Notes under the pieces: generated by a model
What the model was told of the DNA's origin: nothing
The model's database searches: none
Seen by the model: the letters and a program-made list of their open reading frames with translations, nothing else
NCBI RefSeq assembly: GCF_003311645.1
Contig: NZ_QEST01000103.1
Span: forward strand, 1 to 38,785
DNA length: 38,785 nt
Direction: 5' to 3'
From: Streptomyces sp. PT12
Lineage (GTDB): Bacteria > Actinomycetota > Actinomycetes > Streptomycetales > Streptomycetaceae
Translations under genes and position numbers: made by a program
Shown: one piece after another, positions 8,111 through 15,608 of the stretch
Layout of the letters: each line of letters starts with the position of its first letter
Position numbering within the stretch: position 1 is the first letter of the stretch

Positions 8111-10879
8111 TCAGCGCGTGCCGAGCAGGGCCGCCAGCCTTCTCGTCGCCGCCTCCCTCGTGGGCGTCGGGGTGCGGCGGGACAGGTGGAGGGGGAGGTC
8201 AGCGGCGGGCGCGTCGAGGTAGGGGGCGGCGCGGAGCGCGGCGTCGTCCGCGTCGCGCGCCAGCCCGTGCTCGACCAGCAGCGCGACCGCCGCGTCCCAC
8301 AGCCCCGGGTCGTCGACGAGGTCGCGGACCGTCTCGATCTCCGGCCGTCCCGGCGGGGGTTCGGGCACGGTCCAGGAGTGGCGGCCATGCCCGACCTCGT
8401 GCGTCTCCCCGCCCGGCAGGCGCACCGTCGCGCGGGTGCCCACGGGGATCACCGCGTCGACCGTGAGCCGCCCGCCCTCCCTGCGCCAGCCCGCGCTCGC
8501 CTCGCCATAGGGCGTGAGATGGCGCGCCGACGCATGGGTGAACGCCCGGTACGGGCGCGGCCGCACCGTGATCTCGCGGTAGCCCGGCGCGGCGGGCGCC
8601 AGGCCCGCCAGGGCGCGGTGCAGCCAGTCGGCGACCGCGCCGAGGGCGTAGTGGTTGAACGACGTCATCTGCCCGGGGTTGACGCTCCCGTCGGGGAGCA
8701 TCGAGTCCCAGCGCTCCCACACCGTCGTGGCGCCCATGGTGACCGGGTAGAGCCAGGAGGGGCAGCCGCGTTCGAGCAGGAGGCGGAACGCCAGGTCCTC
8801 GTGGCCCGTCGAGGTGAGCGCGTCGGTGACCAGCGGGGTGCCGACGAAGCCCGTCGCGATGTGGAAGCCGCCCGCGCGCACCAGGTCCGCCAACCGCCGC
8901 CCCGCGGCCTCCCGTTGCCCCGGCGTGGGCAGCAGCGCCCACTCGATCGCCAGCGCGTACACGGTGGGCGCGTCGGACAGGACGCGCCCCGCGCTGGTGA
9001 CATAGTGCCGGGCGAACGCCTCACGCGTCGCCGCGGCGAGGTCGGCGTAGCGTTCGGCGTCGGCGTCCCGGCCGAGCAGGCGCGCGGCCGACGCGGTGAC
9101 CTCGGCCGAGCGCGCCAGGTGCGCGGTGGCGATGACGTCGCTGTCGGCGCGCGCCGCGAAGGGGTTGTCCGGGGGCGCGGCCGGGTCGAGCCAGTCGCCG
9201 AACTGGAAGCCCCCGGCCCGCACCCCGTCCACCGTCAGCGACGCCACCTTGTCGACCCACGCGCACATCGACGCGAACGACCGCCGCAGGATCCCCGCGT
9301 CCCCGTACCGCTGGTGGAGCGTGAAGGGCACAAAGGCGGCGGCGTCCCCCCAGGCCGCCGCGGTCGGGCTCTCGCCGCGCAGCACATCGGGTATCACGAA
9401 CGGCACCGAGCCGTCGGGCAGCTGGTCGGCCGCCAGGTCGGCGAGCCAGGCGGAGAGAAAGCCCGCCGTGTCGAACAGGAAGCTCGCGGTCGGCGCGAAG
9501 ACCTGGATGTCGCCGGTCCAGCCGAGCCGTTCGTCGCGCTGGGGGCAGTCGGTCGGCACATCGAGGAAGTTCCCCCTCATGCCCCACACGACGTTCTCGT
9601 GCAGCCGCTCGACGTCGGGATCCGAGCAGGTGAACCAGCCGGTGCGCCGCAGATCCGTGCCCACCACGACGGCCTCGGCCTCGAACGAGTCGAACGCGTC
9701 GAGCCCGTTCACCTCCGCGTAGCGGAAGCCGTGGAACGTCAGCTCAGGCTCGAGCACCAGCTCGTCCGCCGCGGGCACGACAAACGTGTCCGTAGCCTTG
9801 GCGCTGCGCAGCGGGCGCGTGCCCAGCTCGCCGCCCTCCAGAACCTCGGCGTGCCGCAGCGTGACCTCGCCGCCCTCGCGCGTGCCACGGGCGGTGAGCC
9901 TGACCCGGCCGACGACGTTCTGCCCGAAGTCCACCAGCGTCCGGCCCGAGGGCGACGTCCAGGTGCGCGCCGCTGGCAGCACATCCGTCACCCGCACCGG
10001 CGGCCCCTCGGGCGCGACCAGCCGCCCCAGGTCCTCGTCGAGCACGTCGACCGCGTCGGACGGGGCCTCGGGCAAGGCGCGCAGATCGGTGCGCTGCCCG
10101 TCGTAGAGGTCGTCGGCCAGCACGCCGCTCGGGCGCGCCGACCACGAGCCGTCGGTGCCGAACGTCTCCACCAGGCCGCCCTCGTACACCACCTCAAGCT
10201 GGGCGAGCAGCGCGAGGCGCTGCCCGTAGAGGGCGCCCGCGCCCGCCCAGCCGAGGCGGCCGCGGTACCAGCCGTTGCCGAGCAGCGCCTCGATGACGTT
10301 CTCGCCCTCGGTCAGCAGGGCGGTGACGTCGTGGGTGCGGTAGCGCAGGCGGTGGGCGTAGCTGGTCCAGCCGGGGGCTAGGACCTCGTCGCCGACGCGC
10401 GTGCCGCCCAGCGTCGTCGTGTGGACGCCATGGGCGGTGAGGTAGAGGCGCGCGGATGCGATGCCGGGGCGTACGGTGGCCGTTCCGCGCAGGATGGGGG
10501 CGGGGTCGCCGATACGGCCGATGGTCGCGGGGGAGACGAACCTGGCCATCCAGTCCTCTGGCACCAGCAGCCCCGCCTCCGCGGTGACCGGCTCGCTCCA
10601 GTCGGTCCAGCGCGCGCCGCTGGCCGCCCTGACCCGCACGGTGGCGCGCTCCCTCGATGCCAGCGGCGCGAACGGCCAGTCGACGAGCACCTGTTCGGGG
10701 GACTCCACGCGGCGGGTGAACGTTCCCGGCACCCCGTCGAGCCGCAGCTCGTAGGCCGTCTGGCGCCAGTCGGGGTCGTCGGTCGCGGTCGTCCAGGACA
10801 GGCGGGGCGTGGGCGTTCCCAGGCCCAGGGGGTCGTCGCGGTGCTCGAAGCGGACGGGGCTGACGGTGGCGAAGGGCAT
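8111..10879 (-). CDS. Alpha-L-rhamnosidase, GH78
   Basis: A 922-residue enzyme with the full GH78 domain order: an N-terminal fibronectin-like region (RLSWTTATDDPDWRQTAYEL), the rhamnosidase N domain (YLTAHGVHTTTLGGTRVGDE, WTSYAHRLRYRTHDVT), the (alpha/alpha)6 catalytic domain and a C-terminal beta sandwich. DCPQRDERLGWTGD (444-457) carries the general-acid Glu and TTVWERWDS (718-726) the second catalytic Glu. It removes terminal alpha-L-rhamnose from glycans or glycosides. No signal peptide is present, so it is probably cytoplasmic and acts on imported substrates. That fits the sugar ABC transporter genes upstream, which are now broken. About 75 extra residues follow the usual end. Confidence 0.95.
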   Translation of the reverse strand: MPFATVSPVRFEHRDDPLGLGTPTPRLSWTTATDDPDWRQTAYELRLDGVPGTFTRRVESPEQVLVDWPFAPLASRERATVRVRAASGARWTDWSEPVTAEAGLLVPEDWMARFVSPATIGRIGDPAPILRGTATVRPGIASARLYLTAHGVHTTTLGGTRVGDEVLAPGWTSYAHRLRYRTHDVTALLTEGENVIEALLGNGWYRGRLGWAGAGALYGQRLALLAQLEVVYEGGLVETFGTDGSWSARPSGVLADDLYDGQRTDLRALPEAPSDAVDVLDEDLGRLVAPEGPPVRVTDVLPAARTWTSPSGRTLVDFGQNVVGRVRLTARGTREGGEVTLRHAEVLEGGELGTRPLRSAKATDTFVVPAADELVLEPELTFHGFRYAEVNGLDAFDSFEAEAVVVGTDLRRTGWFTCSDPDVERLHENVVWGMRGNFLDVPTDCPQRDERLGWTGDIQVFAPTASFLFDTAGFLSAWLADLAADQLPDGSVPFVIPDVLRGESPTAAAWGDAAAFVPFTLHQRYGDAGILRRSFASMCAWVDKVASLTVDGVRAGGFQFGDWLDPAAPPDNPFAARADSDVIATAHLARSAEVTASAARLLGRDADAERYADLAAATREAFARHYVTSAGRVLSDAPTVYALAIEWALLPTPGQREAAGRRLADLVRAGGFHIATGFVGTPLVTDALTSTGHEDLAFRLLLERGCPSWLYPVTMGATTVWERWDSMLPDGSVNPGQMTSFNHYALGAVADWLHRALAGLAPAAPGYREITVRPRPYRAFTHASARHLTPYGEASAGWRREGGRLTVDAVIPVGTRATVRLPGGETHEVGHGRHSWTVPEPPPGRPEIETVRDLVDDPGLWDAAVALLVEHGLARDADDAALRAAPYLDAPAADLPLHLSRRTPTPTREAATRRLAALLGTR

Positions 10880-10898
10880 GCGGTCTCCAGCCTCGGTG

Positions 10899-10970
10899 GT
10901 GTCCGTGTCCGTGTCCGTGTTCGTGTCCGTGTGCGGTGCGGGGTTTGCGGTGCGGGGTTTGCGGTGCGGC
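10899..10970. repeat. Hexamer and 14-bp tandem repeats between rhamnosidase and permease remnant
   Basis: About five copies of gtgtcc (10899-10932) are followed by two and a half copies of a 14-bp unit (ggtgcggggtttgc). They replace the missing 3' end of the permease gene. Confidence 0.9.
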
Positions 10971-10985
10971 GCGAGGGCGGCGCGG

Positions 10986-11555
10986 CAGCGGGAAGATCAC
11001 CCGGAAGAACAGCCGCGGCGACCCCGCCCCGTCGATCACCGCCGACTCGTCGAGCTCACGCGGCACGGTCGCGATAAACACCCGGAACAGCAGCACGCAG
11101 AACGCCACGTGGAACGCCACCTCGACCAGGATCAGGCCGAACAGCGTCTTGAACAGGCCGACCTCCTGGAGCACCCAGATCGTCGGCACCACGGCGGGCG
11201 TGATGATCAGCCCCGACAGCACGAGGAACGTCACGGGCCCCGCCAGCCTGCCCCTGCGGCGTTGCGGCACGAACGCCACCATCGAGGCGAACAGCACCAT
11301 CGCGGTCACGCTGGCGACCGTCAGGACCGCGCTGTTGATGAAGGCAATGATCAACAGGTAGTCGCGGGCCTCGATCACCGCCTGGAAGTTCTCGGCGATC
11401 CGCCAGTCGCCCGGCAGCGAGAACTCCAGCGGCGCCGCCTCCCGCTGCCTTGTGAACGCCGCGAGGACGATGAAGACGAACGGCACGACGAACACCACGG
11501 AGAAGGCGGCGATCGCGGCCGCGCTGAGCCAGTAGTGCGGGCGACGCGTCCTCAC
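10986..11555 (-). pseudogene. Sugar ABC transporter permease (MalG type), 3' end lost
   Basis: GTG 11555 opens about 190 residues of a carbohydrate ABC permease: five of six membrane helices (AAIAAFSVVFVVPFVFIVL, SAVLTVASVTAMVLFASMVA, FLVLSGLIITPAVV, VEVAFHVAFCVLLF) and the EAA-type loop (ELDESAVIDGAGSPRLFFRVIFPL). Family members continue for 70-80 residues after this loop. Here the sequence turns at once into simple repeats, and the frame then reads antisense-like junk inside the rhamnosidase. The GTG start overlaps the stop of the upstream permease remnant (GTGA), which preserves the old operon order. Confidence 0.85.
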
Positions 11556-11740
11556 AGCTCCGCCTCCCTGCGGTTGAGGAACCGGAACAGCGGCACCACG
11601 ACCGCCGACACCAGCAGGAACAGCACGACGTTCCCCGCCGTTGACAGGCCGTAGCAGCCCGCCTGGTACTGCTTATCGATGCCGTAGCACTTCCGCAGGA
11701 GCAGGCGCCGAACGTGGAGGGCGTACACGCGCGACGGCGC
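11552..11740 (-). pseudogene. Sugar ABC transporter permease (MalF type), only the 3' end left
   Basis: The last 50 or so residues of a second permease remain: a final membrane helix (GNVVLFLLVSAVVVPLF) and the usual RRE-type terminus (FLNRREAEL). Upstream the frame stays open but is arginine/proline-rich with no similarity. The rest of the gene and any solute-binding protein are missing. With the remnant at 10986-11555 this shows loss of a sugar importer next to the rhamnosidase gene. Confidence 0.75.
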
Positions 11741-12106
11741 CCCCGCGAGGCACCACCACGCGGCCGAGGCGCACACGGGGCGGGCGGCGTGGGTGGGGTG
11801 CGCCGGGTCGGCGGCGTGCGCGGGGTGGACGGCGCGGGCGGGGTGCCGCCGCGCCGCGCGGCGTTCTCGTTCGACGGCCGGGCCCTGAACACCCCCGCAT
11901 CCCCGCGCTGCTTGCGCTGCTTGCGCTGCTTGCCCTCCCTGGCCCGCCACCGTGGCTCCCGCCGGGCCGCCGAACTTCTCTTCCGCCCGCTCACCCTGGC
12001 CATGCGCCTCCCCTACCCGCCACCGGGCCCGGGAACGCGCGGACGGCCCCACGCCCGACGGCCCCGCACCGGGTGACCCCGCGCCGAGCGGCGCCGCGAG
12101 GCCCCA
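11741..12106. other. Gene-free, repeat-bearing stretch
   Basis: No coding signal was recognised on either strand, although frames stay open because of base composition. A 9-bp repeat (gcgctgctt, three copies) lies at about 11905-11931. The stretch occupies the place where the lost part of the ABC transporter operon would be. Confidence 0.5.
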
Positions 12107-12112
12107 TAGCGT
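12107..12112 (+). promoter_or_regulatory. -10 box TAGCGT for a leaderless cupin transcript
   Basis: TAGCGT ends 6 nt before ATG 12119. This decides the start against the in-frame GTG at 12113. Confidence 0.6.
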
Positions 12113-12118
12113 GTGGCC

Positions 12119-12508
12119 ATGAGCTCCCCGAACCCCTTCGCCACCGTGCGGCTCGACGAGGCGCCGCACGTCACCGCCCCGGACGGGGCGGCGGTCCGTC
12201 CGCTGTGCGCGCTGCCGGGCGCTAGCTTCGCCCACTTCGAACTCGCCCCGCACCAAGTGACCCAGGCCGTCTCACACGCCACGGTCGAGGAGATCTGGTA
12301 CGTGATCGCCGGTCATGGCCACATCTGGCGCCGCCAGGACGGGCGTGAGGAGACCACCGCCCTCACGCCGGGCGTGTGCCTGACGATCCCGCTGGGCACA
12401 ACGTTCCAGTTCCGCGCGGGAACCGACGGGCTGCGCGTCGTCGCCGCCACCCTGCCCCCGTGGCCCGACACCCCGGACGAGGCCCGCCCCGAACAGGGCC
12501 CCTGGTAG
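12119..12508 (+). CDS. Single-domain cupin protein
   Basis: A 129-residue cupin. Motif 1 is HATVEEIWYVIAGHGHIW (the metal-binding pattern H..E..H is only partly kept) and motif 2 is PGVCLTIPLGTTFQFRA. Small cupins serve as isomerases, dioxygenases or sensors, and no substrate is indicated. The message is probably leaderless, and no ribosome binding site is visible. It converges on the YciO-like gene with a 9-bp gap. Confidence 0.85.
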   Translation: MSSPNPFATVRLDEAPHVTAPDGAAVRPLCALPGASFAHFELAPHQVTQAVSHATVEEIWYVIAGHGHIWRRQDGREETTALTPGVCLTIPLGTTFQFRAGTDGLRVVAATLPPWPDTPDEARPEQGPW

Positions 12509-12517
12509 CCCCGGCCC

Positions 12518-13138
12518 CTACGCGAACCGCGCGGGGTCGCCCGCTCCATGGCGAACGATCTCCGCCTCGCCCTCCGAGAAGTCGACCACCGTCGTGGGCA
12601 CGGTCCCGCAGTCACCGGAGTCCACGACCGCGTCCACCACATGGTCGAGCCGCTCCTTGACCTCCCACCCCTGGGTCAGGGGCTCCTCCTGGTCGGGCAG
12701 CAGCAACGTGCTGGACAGCAACGGCTCGTCCAGCTCGGCCAGCAGCGCCTGAACGACCGGGTGATCCGGGATGCGCACCCCGATGGTCTTGCGCTTGGGG
12801 TGCAGCAGCCTACGCGGCGCCTCCTTGGTCGCGGGCAGGATGAACGTGTAACTCCCCGGGGTCGCGGCCCTGACGGCCCGGAACACGGTGTTGTCCATCC
12901 GCGCGAACTGCCCGAGCTGCGCGAAGTCCCGGCAGACCAGGGTGAAATGGTGCCGGTCGTCGAGCCGCCGGATCGTCCGGATCCGCTCGACCCCGGCGCT
13001 GTCGCCCGGTCGGCAGCCGAGCGCGAAGCAGGAGTCCGTCGGATAGACGATGAGCCCTCCGTCGCGAACGATCCCCACCACCTGGTCGATCAGCCGACGC
13101 TGGGGGTTCTCCGGGTGCACATCGAAGTATCTCGCCAT
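12518..13138 (-). CDS. YciO/YrdC/Sua5-family protein (L-threonylcarbamoyladenylate synthase type)
   Basis: A 206-residue protein of the YrdC fold. IDQVVGIVRDGGLIVYPTDS, FALGCRPGD, IRTIRRLDDRHHFTLVCRD and GSYTFILPATKEAPRRLLHPKRKTIG-type segments match the YciO branch. YrdC/Sua5 makes threonylcarbamoyl-AMP for tRNA t6A. YciO-branch proteins are related but their role is less certain, and a housekeeping TsaC is normally encoded elsewhere. The length fits the short form without the Sua5 C-terminal domain. A TAGGGT box 6 nt before the ATG indicates a leaderless transcript. Confidence 0.9.
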   Translation of the reverse strand: MARYFDVHPENPQRRLIDQVVGIVRDGGLIVYPTDSCFALGCRPGDSAGVERIRTIRRLDDRHHFTLVCRDFAQLGQFARMDNTVFRAVRAATPGSYTFILPATKEAPRRLLHPKRKTIGVRIPDHPVVQALLAELDEPLLSSTLLLPDQEEPLTQGWEVKERLDHVVDAVVDSGDCGTVPTTVVDFSEGEAEIVRHGAGDPARFA

Positions 13139-13144
13139 GCGTCG

Positions 13145-13150
13145 ACCCTA
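13145..13150 (-). promoter_or_regulatory. -10 box TAGGGT for a leaderless YciO-type transcript
   Basis: On the minus strand TAGGGT is separated from ATG 13138 by 6 nt. No Shine-Dalgarno is present. No convincing -35 was seen. Confidence 0.6.
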
Positions 13151-13182
13151 GGGGGTGGTGGCCCTCACGGAGGATCGAGTCG

Positions 13183-13202
13183 CGCACCGGGGAGCCGGTG
13201 CG
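13183..13202. other. Hairpin between rheA end and YciO promoter
   Basis: Perfect 8-bp stem (cgcaccgg/ccggtgcg) with a GGAG loop, 140 bp past the end of rheA. It may end the rheA transcript or act on the YciO promoter. The rest of 13139-13340 shows nothing recognisable. Confidence 0.4.
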
Positions 13203-13340
13203 GCACTCATGTGGTGATTGTCCAAGGGCAAACGCTCCTTTCCTGTGGCGCACCCTCTGCGGTGAACACAACGTGCCCCGTTCCACGAGAGACCCCGGCC
13301 CCGTGCAGGCGGAACACAAGCTCGGCGCGCAGCCGCCGCG

Positions 13341-13994
13341 CTACTCCCCCTTCCTCACCCCCCTCAACTCATCCGCGTGACGCGCCAGCGCATCTACGCG
13401 ATCGGCCAGATCCGGCCGCGTCCCCGCCAGATCGGGCCGCGCCGCCGACAACGGCCCGATGAGGCCCGACGCGTCGTCGGCGGCCAGCGCGGCGGACAGG
13501 GACGCGCGGGCGTCGGCCGACAGCTCGGGCACCGCCGAGATCTGCCCCGCCAACTGCCGCAGATCCGCGGCATGGCCGCGCGCCCACGCGGTGACCGTGC
13601 GATCCCCGGCACGGCGGTCGCGCGTGGCCCGCACCCGCTCCTCACCGGTCGAGCCCGGCGGCCCGGGGCGCACGCGCAGATAGCGCCGCTCGGCGGCCTG
13701 GCGGCTGGCCACCCCCAGGGGGTGCGCGAGATCGGCCCAGCTCGCGCCCGCGTCGCGCGCCGTCTCGATCAGCCCGGGCTCCCACCCGGCGAGCCGGTCA
13801 CGGACCTGCCGCAGCAGGAGCAGCGCCCCCAGCACCTGCTCGGGGCTGGCCCCTTCGTCGGCCGCGGACTCCGGGGTCAGATGGGCGCCGCGCAGCGCCT
13901 CGTCGATGGCGCTCAGCGCCGAGAGCGCGGCGAGGAACGACATGGGTGAGCCACCCCGCTCGTCCGACGGGGGCGGCTGGCCGGATGCGGTCAC
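13341..13994 (-). CDS. rheA: RheA-like repressor of hsp18
   Basis: A 217-residue protein divergent from an Hsp20 gene, the arrangement of rheA in Streptomyces albus, whose product is a thermosensing repressor of hsp18. The protein has an HTH-like segment near residues 80-105 (RDAGASWADLAHPLGVASRQAAERR) and alanine-rich helical flanks. Two copies of the RheA-type operator lie in the divergent promoter. GTG 13994 is chosen because AGGA lies 7 nt upstream. The later in-frame ATG at 13943 has no ribosome binding site. The symbol rests on gene context and operator match as much as on sequence recall. Confidence 0.8.
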   Translation of the reverse strand: MTASGQPPPSDERGGSPMSFLAALSALSAIDEALRGAHLTPESAADEGASPEQVLGALLLLRQVRDRLAGWEPGLIETARDAGASWADLAHPLGVASRQAAERRYLRVRPGPPGSTGEERVRATRDRRAGDRTVTAWARGHAADLRQLAGQISAVPELSADARASLSAALAADDASGLIGPLSAARPDLAGTRPDLADRVDALARHADELRGVRKGE

Positions 13995-14026
13995 GAGAGC
14001 TTCCTTTCCTGCGGCGCGGGCGCTGA

Positions 14027-14072
14027 TGTCAGCATATCGATGACACCGCGGCTTGTCATCATCTGGATGACA
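14027..14072. promoter_or_regulatory. Two RheA-type operators in the rheA/hsp18 promoter
   Basis: TGTCAGCATATCGATGACA (14027-14045) and TGTCATCATCTGGATGACA (14054-14072) are 19-bp inverted repeats that differ at three positions, with centres 27 bp apart. The second is exactly TGTCATC-N5-GATGACA, the RheA target reported in S. albus. A -35-like TTGTCA (14053-14058) overlaps the second operator and a TACAAC -10-like box lies 17 bp further on, so binding would block hsp18 transcription. Confidence 0.85.
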
Positions 14073-14132
14073 TGATACAACGGAGTCAGGTTCAAGCGCA
14101 CTGGCAGACAGTGACCGACTGGAGGTGTTTCC

Positions 14133-14561
14133 GTGTTGATGCACACCGACCCCTTCCGTGAGTTCGACCGGCTGACACAGCAGATGTTCGGCGGGACGGG
14201 CACGTGGTCGCGGCCGTCGAGCATGCCGGCGGACGCGTATCGCGAGGGTGAGGACTACGTTCTCGCGCTCGACCTGCCGGGCATCTCGCCCGACGCGATC
14301 GACATCGATGTCGAGCGGAACGTCCTGACCGTCAAGGCCGAGCGCCGCCCCGCGGCCTCCGAGGACGCGCGGATGGAGATCTCCGAGCGGCCCCTCGGCG
14401 TCTTCTCCCGGCGCTTCCTGCTCGCCGACTCCCTGGACACCGACCACATCACCGCCGACTACGACGCGGGCGTCCTCACCGTGCGGATCCCGGTCGCCGA
14501 GCGGTCGAAGCCACGCAAGATCCTCATCGGCCAGCGCGCCCGCAAGGCTATCGGCCGCTGA
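14133..14561 (+). CDS. hsp18: Small heat-shock protein Hsp18 (Hsp20/alpha-crystallin)
   Basis: A 142-residue small heat-shock protein. The N-terminal arm is DPFREFDRLTQQMFGG. The alpha-crystallin domain spans about 30-125 (YREGEDYVLALDLPGISPD, FSRRFLLADSLDTDHITADY, DAGVLTVRIPVAE), and a basic tail follows. It is an ATP-independent holdase for unfolding proteins. GGAGG lies 8-9 nt before GTG 14133; ATG 14139 is an alternative. Expression should be heat-induced through the two RheA operators. A DUF2267 gene follows. Confidence 0.95.
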   Translation: MLMHTDPFREFDRLTQQMFGGTGTWSRPSSMPADAYREGEDYVLALDLPGISPDAIDIDVERNVLTVKAERRPAASEDARMEISERPLGVFSRRFLLADSLDTDHITADYDAGVLTVRIPVAERSKPRKILIGQRARKAIGR

Positions 14562-14665
14562 GTCCCCGCACCGATCCACCGGCCGCCCGCACGCGGGACC
14601 GTGCTCCCCGCCGAGGGCGGCCGACCACCCCGACACCCGCACACGAGCAAGACGAGAAAGGCGCC

Positions 14666-15109
14666 GTGACACCGATGTCCCTTCATCCCCAACGCACCGC
14701 GCCCGCCGAGGGCTTGACCTTCGACGAGCTGCTGGAGCGGATACGCCACGAAGGCGCCTATCCGACCCATGAGCGCACGGACGAGGTCACGCGCATGGTG
14801 CTGGCCGCCCTCGGGCGGCAGCTCCCCGACGCCGAGCGCGCCGACCTGGCGGCCGCACTGCCCGACGAGGCGGCCCGCGTCCTCACCTCAGACCCCTCAG
14901 CCGCGGAGCCGCTCACCGGCTTGAGATTCGTCCAGGCACTCGCGCGCACCACCGGCGAGGACCCGGCCACCGTGCGCTGGGACACAGGATCCGTCCTCAC
15001 CCCCCTCGCAGGGCTGGTCGACGACGCGCTGCTCGACCGGGTCATAGCCGCCCTCCCCTCCGGCTACGCTCTGCTGTTCGGCCGCGCAGAGCTGATACCC
15101 GCGGCCTAG
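14666..15109 (+). CDS. DUF2267 family protein
   Basis: A 147-residue alpha-helical protein of the DUF2267 type: LTFDELLERIRHEGAYPTHE, RTDEVTRMVLAALGRQLPDAE, then FVQALARTTGEDPATVRWD. The function of the family is unknown, but in Streptomyces it often stands beside hsp18. It starts at GTG 14666 after GAGAAAGG. It lies 104 bp downstream of hsp18 and may share its heat-induced transcript. Its TAG stop lies in CCTAGG, a palindrome that also supplies the stop of the decayed gene on the other strand. Confidence 0.85.
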   Translation: MTPMSLHPQRTAPAEGLTFDELLERIRHEGAYPTHERTDEVTRMVLAALGRQLPDAERADLAAALPDEAARVLTSDPSAAEPLTGLRFVQALARTTGEDPATVRWDTGSVLTPLAGLVDDALLDRVIAALPSGYALLFGRAELIPAA

Positions 15110-15441
15110 GCAGGGGTCGGCGGGAGTTGCCCCCCGTCGCCCCGGGGCGTGATGACGGTGATCCCCGCCCGGGAGCCCTCGCTCAGCACCGACACGGCCC
15201 CGCTCAGGTCGCTCCGGGCCGAGCGCATCAAGCGACAGATGCGCCCCACCACCCGTCACCTCCCTCACCACACCACCCGACAACCCGTCGGCTCAGCGCC
15301 GCCCACGCAGACCTCGGCGCCGAGCCGACGGGCCAACTCCAAGGCACCAGGCACCACATCCACCACGAGGCCCAGCGCGCCCCGGGCCGCCGCGGTCATC
15401 ACGGCGTAGGCCCCACCCCGCCGCGGTCATCACGGCGTAGG
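15107..15441 (-). pseudogene. Remnant of a zinc-type alcohol dehydrogenase (MDR)
   Basis: Minus-strand segments in different frames line up with the NAD-binding part of medium-chain dehydrogenases: GLVVDVVPGALELARRLGAEVC, then in another frame VVREVTGGGAHLSLDALG, then back in the first frame SGAVSVLSEGSRAGITVITP and a stop. The N-terminal catalytic domain is absent. At least two frameshifts and truncation mean it is dead. Confidence 0.7.
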
Positions 15442-15450
15442 CCCCACCCC
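15389..15450. repeat. 31-bp perfect tandem duplication
   Basis: Two identical 31-bp units lie side by side at the upstream edge of the alcohol dehydrogenase remnant. From 15451 to 15608 nothing else was recognised. Confidence 0.95.
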
Positions 15451-15608
15451 GCCACAGCCATGCATCGCCACCCACGCCCCGCAGTCCCCCCACGCCCACA
15501 CGAAAGAAGGCACCGTCGCCCGGTCCCCGACCGCTCCGCCCCCGTTCCGCCGTCATGCCAGGTTCACGCCGAAGGCCCAGGTCGTTCCCGGAGGCCGCCG
15601 CGAAGGGA

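Noticed and set aside
7607-10381. Plus-strand open frame of about 920 codons over the rhamnosidase
   Set aside because: The minus strand encodes a complete GH78 enzyme with catalytic motifs. The plus-strand translation has no recognisable domain.
10194-10985. Permease read-through into the rhamnosidase as a real C-terminus
   Set aside because: After RVIFPL the translation is repeat-derived and then reads an alternative frame of the rhamnosidase gene.
11741-12256. Arginine-rich N-terminal extension of the upstream permease remnant
   Set aside because: No membrane helix or family motif; it overlaps the start of the cupin gene on the other strand.
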